A stretch of DNA of 64,000 bases from Candidatus Peribacteria bacterium (lineage in GTDB: Bacteria > Patescibacteriota > Gracilibacteria > BD1-5 > UBA6164): positions 62,001-126,000 of the forward strand of contig CP060226.1 of assembly GCA_023898505.1 (NCBI GenBank), read 5' to 3'. The notes under the pieces are model-generated. The model did not search any database and was not told where the DNA came from. It worked only from the letters and a program-made list of their open reading frames with translations. The position numbers and the translations under genes were made by a program. This document shows, piece after piece, positions 57,008 to 64,000 of the stretch (the stretch's first letter is position 1; every line of letters starts with the position of its first letter).

Positions 57008-58513
57008 ATGAAAAAAGTAACACTCGTTGTGTTGGATGGAGTTGGTGTATCTGATGAATATCCAGAATGAAATGCGATGTTTCATGCGAACACTCCAAAC
57101 TTTGATCGTCTCTTTGCTTCTAAAAATTATGCAATATTAAAAGCAAGTGGTCGCAGTGTTGGCGTACTTGAGGGACAAATGGGAAACTCAGAAGTCGGAC
57201 ATATGACTATCTGAGCTGGTCGTGCGGTACTGCAAAGTATTGTGGAAATCAATGACCTATTTGAAACAAAACGATTTGAACATTTGCCAGTTTTTACGGA
57301 GTCGATTGCATTTGCAAGAGAACATGCTTCCAGGATTCATATCTTAGGACTTTTATGACCCTCTGGAGTACATGCACATACGGAGCATATTATTCAGACG
57401 ATACAGGTGTTACCGAGAGATATCTCTGTGTGTCTACACGTATTTAGTGATGGTCGTGATTCTGACTATGATTCTGCATATCCATATCTTGAAGAATTGC
57501 AGACGTTTTTAACGAACTATCCACAGGTATCGATTGCTTCTCTCAGTGGTCGTTATTTTGCGATGGATAGGGATAATAACTGGGAGCGTACTTCCCTCGC
57601 CTACGAGACGATTGTTATGGCGGAAAATCAAACCGATAGGACTCTTTTGGAGTATATTTCTGACTCATATCAGCAGGGTATTTATGATGAGTTTATGAAA
57701 CCCGTGTGCTTTGATGGTTATACAGGATTTCAAGATGGAGATGTAGTCTACTTTATGAATTTTCGTTCAGATAGAGCTCGTCAGCTGACACAAGCAGTTA
57801 CTCATGATGTTACGGCTCCAAATATGCCAGCATATGTCAAAAAAGATGTCTTCTTTGTTTCGATGACTCCCTACTATGAAGGCTACACTGGAAAAGTATT
57901 TGTCGAAAAACAAGAAGTTCACCAGACCCTTTCTGAAGTGTTTGACGAGCACCATATCTCTCATCTTCACATCGCCGAGACAGAAAAATATGCGCATGTG
58001 ACAAAGTTTTTTAATGGTGGAAGAAAAACTCCATGTGAACTGGAAAAAGATTTGCTTATCCCCTCTCATAAAGTGGCCACCTATGACTTGGATCCTGATA
58101 TGTCAGCGGAAGAGATTTATCTTTCGTATATTGAGTCGGTGCTTGATTATGGTTTTTCAGTTTTGAACTTTGCCAACGGAGATATGGTTGGACACACGGG
58201 AAATATGTCCGCAACGGTTCAGGCACTCGAAACACTGGATCATATCATTGGGAAGATGATAGACTTTGCTAAAGTACATGATATCGTGCTCGTGATTACG
58301 GCAGACCATGGAAACTGTGAAGAGATGGGAACCCCAGAATCTCATAAGACCTCTCATACCCTCAACCCTGTTCCCTGCTTTTGTATCCAAGGTGGGCAAC
58401 CACTTCCCTTGCAATCAGATGGTACGCTTGCCGATGTAGCGCCAACAATTCTTGATTTGATGGGAATTGAGATTCCAGAAGAGATGACCGGAAAGAGTCT
58501 TCTTAGAAGATAA
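57008..58513 (+). CDS. gpmI: 2,3-bisphosphoglycerate-independent phosphoglycerate mutase
   Basis: 501 residues from ATG 57008. It shows VTLVVLDGVGVSDEYPEGNA with the first metal Asp, MGNSEVGH with the catalytic Ser61, VHAHTEHI, HVFSDGRD, and the late metal site ITADHGNCEEM plus SHKTSHTLNPVP. It interconverts 3- and 2-phosphoglycerate using two Mn ions, one step before enolase, which is encoded 1.5 kb away on the other strand. A terminator-like hairpin follows. Confidence 0.96.
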
Positions 58514-58515
58514 AG

Positions 58516-58563
58516 TTGACAAAAAGCTATTTGTAATAATTATGTACTTATAAATAGCTTTTA
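58516..58563 (+). promoter_or_regulatory. Terminator of gpmI overlapping a promoter-like element
   Basis: AAAAGCTATTT and AAATAGCTTTT form a stem (58523-58562) ending in TTTAACTTTTT. TTGACA at 58516-58521 is a perfect -35 box for the next gene, but a matching -10 is weak (TTATGT near 58540). Confidence 0.45.
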
Positions 58564-58574
58564 ACTTTTTGTAT

Positions 58575-59903
58575 ATGTCTTTTAATCAACCACTTGTCTG
58601 TGCTTCAGGTATGTCAACGGTAGGTGATGTAATAGATGGTAATAGAGCATATGTTGTGCAAGCAGTTCAGAGAATAGGTAGGAATCATGAATGGTATTCA
58701 AGAAGAACAGAAAAAACTGAGGAGGTAACTAAGTATAAGCTACTTTTCTGAAAAATATTAGATAATGAACCATTAAATGAAGAGCAACTTTCAGAAATTC
58801 TCTCGCTCTGTAGCTGAAAATCAGCTGAATATCTTACCAAGATAATATGAAGAGTATTATCTCGTTCGGAAGTACAACTTTCTGGTGTTCATGCTTGAGA
58901 AGTTTCAGATGTTGCAGAGAGATTTTCAAAACTCATACAGGCTCCTGATATCGTAACCGCTCTTTTGGAGAGAGCAAAATATCTTCATGCACTGCATGAA
59001 GTAGAGTCTGATGAGAAATCTACTTCAGAGTCTGTTGGCTTTTGGAATGCTTTCTGAGACTATGTAATTGTGGAAGTTCAATGAGAGACCTATATATTTA
59101 AGAAGGGGGAAGAGAGGAAAATTATTTGAAAATATAAAGATACTAATATCTGGGAACCTACCTATGTGGATGGAGCTCCTGAATATAGAGTATTTCAATG
59201 AGTAGACGGTACTCAATGATTTGCGGTGCAACAAGAGTCACTTGTTGAGAGTAATAATGTTACTAATTGGACGGAATCGAGAATTATAGACGTTCCTGAT
59301 TTTGTAAGTGTTAATCGTATTGTTGTAGTAAAAAAAGGAGAGGGAGTATTTTTAGAGTGAAAGGATGATAAGTGACGAGATATACTTCAACGAGTTGACG
59401 ATGATACTGACTTTCAGATACGTGGGGATTATGATACAGACTTTTTAGGGGAATATGGTCTTTTGGTGACCTATGATGATAAAAGGCAACTAAAATATCC
59501 AGATTTGTGAAGATGGAGGTGAATAACGAGCGGTGATAATAATAGAAGATTACGTTGGTGTAAATATGAAGGTTGAAAGGTAATGAATCTTGTAGGTGAT
59601 ACCCCTTGTTACTTTTACACTTGAGACGATGTTGTTGCTATATGGAAGTTAGACAATTATCGTTATTTGGATTTACCAATTTTTATTGTGGAAAGAAAAG
59701 ATGGTACTAAAGATTTATATATTTGAAATACTTTATCTACTTCAAATATTAATCTTGATTCTCTTATTATTAGCTTGAAAAGATCACGTTCTTCTGGGGT
59801 AATAGAATATTATAAGGTTAGTTGAAGATCAGTTGGAGATAAGTGGTGGAGTCAAAGTTCTACTAATGTATCAAAGGATAATGTTGGTATCGGAGGAGAG
59901 TAA
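58575..59903 (+). CDS. Hypothetical protein, UGA-rich
   Basis: 442 residues from ATG 58575 with more than 20 in-frame UGA codons. An N-terminal helical region (~1-150) includes ILSLCSGKSAEYLTKIIGRV. The remainder is rich in beta strands with repeated short motifs (GDYVIVEVQGETYIFKKGEE, RIVVVKKGEGVFLEGKDD) that look like related small barrel or WG-repeat-like units. No signal peptide, membrane helix or catalytic motif is seen. Flanked by terminators, so a single-gene unit. Confidence 0.6.
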
Positions 59904-59934
59904 GTAAACTATAGAAAGTTGTACTCTTAAAACC

Positions 59935-59982
59935 AAACTAAAAAGAAGCTAGAAGGAATTCCTTCTAGCTTCTTTTTAGTTT
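59935..59982. terminator. Perfect 24-base palindromic terminator between convergent genes
   Basis: AAACTAAAAAGAAGCTAGAA and the adjoining GGAA are mirrored exactly on the right. The enolase TAG (59965-59967) lies in the right arm. Confidence 0.9.
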
Positions 59983-61239
59983 CTCCTCAATTCTCATCAG
60001 GCGATTATATTTTGCAATTCTTTCGGTTCTGGAAAGACTTCCAGTTTTTATGTAGCCAGTATTGAGCGCTACGGCGAGATCAGCGATAAAAGTGTCCTCA
60101 GTTTCCCCAGAACGATGAGAAATAATTGAAATCATATCGTGCTTCTTTCCAAGGTTAATCGCATCAATCGTTTCAGAAACCGTTCCGATTTGATTGAGCT
60201 TGATGAGAATCGCATTGGCAAGGTTTTGCTCGATTCCCATTTGAATCCTTTTGATGTTGGTAACAAAGAGATCATCTCCGACGATTTTAATCTTGTCTCC
60301 AAGTCGTGCCTGCATCTCTGCCCATCAAGCAAAATCATCTTCTGCCATTCCGTCTTCGATAGAAAAAATTGGATAGTTCTGCACCATTTCTTCATAATAG
60401 GCAACAAGCTCTGAACTTGAAAGTTCTCTTCCTTCTCCTTTTAAAACGTATTTTCAAGTAGAAGATCCTGAATCAAGTTCAGGATGACAGGATGATTTAT
60501 AAAATTCACTCGATGCTACATCCAGCGAAATCTGTATTTGCTCGGTAGTGTATCCTGCTTGTTTGATAGCGAGGATAATCGTTTCAATGGCTTCCGTGTT
60601 TGACTCAAAATCTGGAGCAAAACCGCCTTCGTCTCCTACGGCAGTGTTGAGTCCCTTGTCTTTGAGAATCTTTTTTAAGGTGTGAAATATCTCAGCTCCA
60701 GCTCTGACTCTCTCATGAATCGTTGCAAAACCAATCGGTACAATCATAAATTCTTGGAAATCCAGTTTATTATCTGCATGACTTCCTCCATTGATGATAT
60801 TCATGAGGGGAACTGGAAGTGTTGTGCCCTTCCCTGCTCCGAGGTATTCGTAGAGTTCTTGGTTTTCTGCATGGGCAATAGCCGATACAAAAGCCATCGA
60901 TACTCCAAGGATTGCATTGGCTCAAAGATGAGACTTATTTTCTGTTCCATCAAGTGTGATGAGAAGCGTATCCAGTTCACGGTATGAACGAAAGCTTTTT
61001 CCAACAATAGCTTGTTTGATGATTGTATGTACATTGTTTACAGCCTGTAATACTCACTTCCCAAGATAGCGGTTTTTGTCGCCATCTCTCAGTTCTAGTG
61101 CCTCATGAATCCCGGTAGAGGCGCCACTTGGGACGATCGCTTGTCCATGACTATGTTCTAAAAATACTTCTACTTCAATTGTTGGATTTCCTCTTGAATC
61201 TAATACTTCACGGGCAATAATATCGGTAATTGTGTACAT
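59965..61239 (-). CDS. eno: Enolase with in-frame palindromic insertion
   Basis: 424 residues from ATG 61239. Motifs are standard: AREVLDSRGNPTIEVEV, VPSGASTGIHEALELRD, GDEGGFAPDF, SIEDGMAEDDF, LIKLNQIGTVSET and SHRSGETED. It converts 2-phosphoglycerate to phosphoenolpyruvate. Between EFYK and KYVLKGEG (residues ~247-260) the chain has SSCHPELDSGSSTG in place of the usual two or three residues; this is encoded by a palindrome (60463-60497, ATCCTGAA...TTCAGGAT). UGA glycines occur at least four times, including inside that loop. Confidence 0.96.
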
Positions 61240-61257
61240 ATATGGTAGTAAAAAATA

Positions 61258-61420
61258 AAGGAAGCTCTGAAAAACTATCAGTAGCTACAAAAATCAAGAT
61301 TTTTTAGATAAAATTTGTAAAACAATTTTGAGTTTAGCCTTTGCTAAGCGATGAATTTTTGAACAAATTTTAGCAAAAAAGATTATTTTTTAGCAGATGC
61401 TAGTTTTTCAGAGCTTCCTT
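61258..61420. mobile_element. MITE-like element with 20-base terminal inverted repeats
   Basis: AAGGAAGCTCTGAAAAACTA (61258-61277) is exactly inverted at 61401-61420. The inside is also imperfectly self-complementary around TTTAGCCTTTGCTAAG, so the whole 163 bases could fold into one long hairpin. No coding capacity. It lies between the enolase start and the CRISPR array. Confidence 0.7.
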
Positions 61421-61563
61421 AACGACAAGATACTATAAAAATTGTCGTTTATTGCAAGAGAGATTGTTTACAAAAGTTAGATAATTATCTTTTTTTATTG
61501 TAGGTATCGTTTGAGATAATTACAGCGGGCCTGAGTTTATAGTTTAATACATCAGATTCAGTA
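61421..61563. other. Trailer side of the CRISPR array, no gene
   Basis: AT-rich sequence with no frame or clear motif. On the minus strand it is downstream of the last repeat. Confidence 0.4.
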
Positions 61564-63943
61564 ATCTACAAAAGTAGAAATTTACTAGTGTGTTTCAATA
61601 AAAAGCCAGATAACTATAACTTTCTAAATCTACAAAAGTAGAAATTTACTAGTGTGTTTCAATTGTAATTACAGAAGTAGCAACAACAGCATCTACAAAA
61701 GTAGAAATTTACTAGTGTGTTTCAATCATTTGTGTTTCAATCTTTTGTGCTGATCTACAAAAGTAGAAATTTACTAGTGTGTTTCAATTAAAAATCCTAA
61801 GTGCTGGTTTAGTTAATCTACAAAAGTAGAAATTTACTAGTGTGTTTCAATGTTACTTGGGTATACATCAGTTGTTTATCTACAAAAGTAGAAATTTACT
61901 AGTGTGTTTCAATTATATTTGCGATACTAATCATTGACAAAATCTACAAAAGTAGAAATTTACTAGTGTGTTTCAATAGAAAAAAAAGTTCTCAAAAAAT
62001 ACCATCTACAAAAGTAGAAATTTACTAGTGTGTTTCAATCTGATTATTATTTCAGCTATATCTCACTTATCTACAAAAGTAGAAATTTACTAGTGTGTTT
62101 CAATACTGATATTTTATAAGAAAGTAACTTCATCTACAAAAGTAGAAATTTACTAGTGTGTTTCAATATTTTATTTCATAAACTAGGCAGTATATCTACA
62201 AAAGTAGAAATTTACTAGTGTGTTTCAATAGCTCATATCTCTCAGAATGAAGTGATATCTACAAAAGTAGAAATTTACTAGTGTGTTTCAATCGTGATAG
62301 TCATTTATGGTTTCATGATATCTACAAAAGTAGAAATTTACTAGTGTGTTTCAATAATAAAATGTAAATGTAGTTGTTGTATAATCTACAAAAGTAGAAA
62401 TTTACTAGTGTGTTTCAATAGGTATCTTTTTTAGTAGTCAATTTTGTATCTACAAAAGTAGAAATTTACTAGTGTGTTTCAATTGAGGTATCTAGGAAGC
62501 AAAAGAACAATCTACAAAAGTAGAAATTTACTAGTGTGTTTCAATATTGGGATTGTCGTAACTGCGCACTACAATCTACAAAAGTAGAAATTTACTAGTG
62601 TGTTTCAATTTCTTTGTATTCTACCAATGCCAATATATCTACAAAAGTAGAAATTTACTAGTGTGTTTCAATTTGAATCTCTGTATATCATCAACTCAAG
62701 AATCTACAAAAGTAGAAATTTACTAGTGTGTTTCAATAGGATTTACTGTTAAGGTAAAATTTAGATCTACAAAAGTAGAAATTTACTAGTGTGTTTCAAT
62801 TTTTAAGATGACAAGGGTGCTTCACTCAGATCTACAAAAGTAGAAATTTACTAGTGTGTTTCAATCGAACACCTTACATTTAAGGTACGATTTATCTACA
62901 AAAGTAGAAATTTACTAGTGTGTTTCAATACACTTTCTCTATCAGGAGGGGCAAGTAATCTACAAAAGTAGAAATTTACTAGTGTGTTTCAATATTTTAT
63001 ATTCAAGATTTATTATGATATTATCTACAAAAGTAGAAATTTACTAGTGTGTTTCAATAGCTATAAGTGTACTTCAGCTCCCTGCATCTACAAAAGTAGA
63101 AATTTACTAGTGTGTTTCAATAGAGATAGCCCAGGAGGAGGACAGCACATCTACAAAAGTAGAAATTTACTAGTGTGTTTCAATGTCTGAAGGGGGCAAA
63201 AACAAACTTCCATCTACAAAAGTAGAAATTTACTAGTGTGTTTCAATAAGATACCATGGCAAATTCGATAATTCCAATCTACAAAAGTAGAAATTTACTA
63301 GTGTGTTTCAATATAACAAAGAAAAAAAGCCAGATAAAATATCTACAAAAGTAGAAATTTACTAGTGTGTTTCAATGAGGCGAAAGCAGGATCTGGATTA
63401 TTATCTACAAAAGTAGAAATTTACTAGTGTGTTTCAATGTTTGTAACTTGTCCCAGTCTCGCCATATCTACAAAAGTAGAAATTTACTAGTGTGTTTCAA
63501 TGATTTACTTCTAATTCACTTTTTCAAAATCTACAAAAGTAGAAATTTACTAGTGTGTTTCAATAGTAGGAATATTGAGGAACAGTACAAATCTACAAAA
63601 GTAGAAATTTACTAGTGTGTTTCAATGAATTCACGGCTGATACTAAGGACTTATCTACAAAAGTAGAAATTTACTAGTGTGTTTCAATGATACCTCAATA
63701 TCTTTCTTGGATATGCATCTACAAAAGTAGAAATTTACTAGTGTGTTTCAATATTGCTAGAGTTATTCCTCCAACTATTAATCTACAAAAGTAGAAATTT
63801 ACTAGTGTGTTTCAATTAGAGCTAGTCATATTATATACTCTTTATCTACAAAAGTAGAAATTTACTAGTGTGTTTCAATTTTGCTATGTGATACATAAGA
63901 GATTGGCATCTACAAAAGTAGAAATTTACTAGTGTGTTTCAAT
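61564..63943 (-). CRISPR. Type V-A (Cas12a) CRISPR array, 38 repeats and 37 spacers
   Basis: A 36-base repeat starts at 61564, 61628, 61691 and so on to 63908; all copies look identical. Spacers are 26-29 bases. Read on the minus strand the repeat begins ATTGAAAC and ends AATTTCTACTTTTGTAGAT, which is the Cas12a crRNA handle (stem TCTAC/GTAGA with a TTTT loop). Transcription should therefore run leftward with the leader to the right of 63943. The array is long and uniform, so it is probably active. No cas1, cas2, cas4 or cas12a gene is in the window; they are expected beyond the right edge. Confidence 0.97.
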
Positions 63944-64000
63944 GGCGGATTTGGCAAGTATATGCTGAAAAGATGCAAATAACCTTTCAAAGAGAGAGTT
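63944..64000. other. Start of the presumed leader side of the CRISPR array
   Basis: 57 bases after the last repeat with no further repeat copy in phase, so 63943 appears to be the leader-proximal end. Too short to interpret further. Confidence 0.4.

Noticed and set aside
62984..63615. Frames coding repeated KSRNLLVCFN peptides
   Set aside because: They are translations of the CRISPR repeat.

Overview
The window comes from a bacterium that reads UGA as glycine (genetic code 25), as in the candidate phyla Gracilibacteria (BD1-5/GN02) and Absconditabacteria (SR1). Almost every real gene is interrupted by in-frame UGA and only becomes whole when UGA is translated. Several of these UGAs fall exactly where glycine is invariant: the GGGH motif of a DHH phosphoesterase, the prepilin cleavage site, a PilT Walker A loop, the GKGKG loop of 5-formyltetrahydrofolate cyclo-ligase and the GGM tail of GroEL. 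TAA and TAG are the only stops. The DNA is AT-rich and the genes are tightly packed, with convergent pairs sharing a few bases and stop codons lying inside terminator hairpins. I cannot choose between the two phyla from this window alone.

Layout. 1-6.7 kb: a UbiB/ABC1-like kinase (cut by the left edge), an O-antigen-ligase-like membrane protein, a 65-residue UGA-rich protein and Elp3. 6.9-12.8 kb: a giant LamG/cadherin-like surface protein with a poly-serine stalk, a small membrane-anchored protein sharing one of its domains, a secreted protein and an AbrB-like regulator. 12.9-18.2 kb: an RND efflux pair (lipoprotein adaptor and transporter). 18.2-24.4 kb: small hypothetical genes, an NrnA-like DHH protein, a hairpin-dense intergenic region, a pilin-like protein, DNA ligase LigA and tRNA-Lys(CUU) flanked by fragments of itself. 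24.7-28.3 kb: a membrane ATP-grasp protein and three small stand-alone families (AHSA1, PhnB-type VOC, YdeI). 28.6-36.4 kb: an alpha-2-macroglobulin/PBP1C operon. 36.5-46.6 kb: ZIP transporter, hypothetical proteins, DEAD-box helicase, RRM protein, EamA-like transporter, a cyclic-nucleotide-binding protein beside PilT, and an RlmD/TrmA-type methyltransferase swollen by inserted repeats. 46.6-53.9 kb: pilin-like protein, lysozyme-fold protein, groEL, groES with a CIRCE operator, a RecX-like protein, a lipoprotein and thrS. 54-61.2 kb: second PilT, class III adenylate cyclase, 5-FTHF cyclo-ligase, GpmI, a hypothetical gene and enolase. 61.2-64 kb: a MITE-like inverted repeat and a type V-A (Cas12a) CRISPR array of 38 repeats; its cas genes are not in the window.

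The main things to look at are: (1) a threonine-rich 17-codon leader peptide followed by a terminator directly upstream of thrS, which looks like ribosome-mediated attenuation; (2) families of small palindromic repeats inserted in frame into housekeeping genes (ligA, enolase, rlmD, DHH phosphoesterase, alpha-2-macroglobulin), comparable to the Rickettsia palindromic elements; (3) two separate PilT genes, one beside a cAMP-binding-type protein and the other beside an adenylate cyclase, suggesting cyclic-nucleotide control of pilus retraction; (4) the Cas12a array in a recoded genome.
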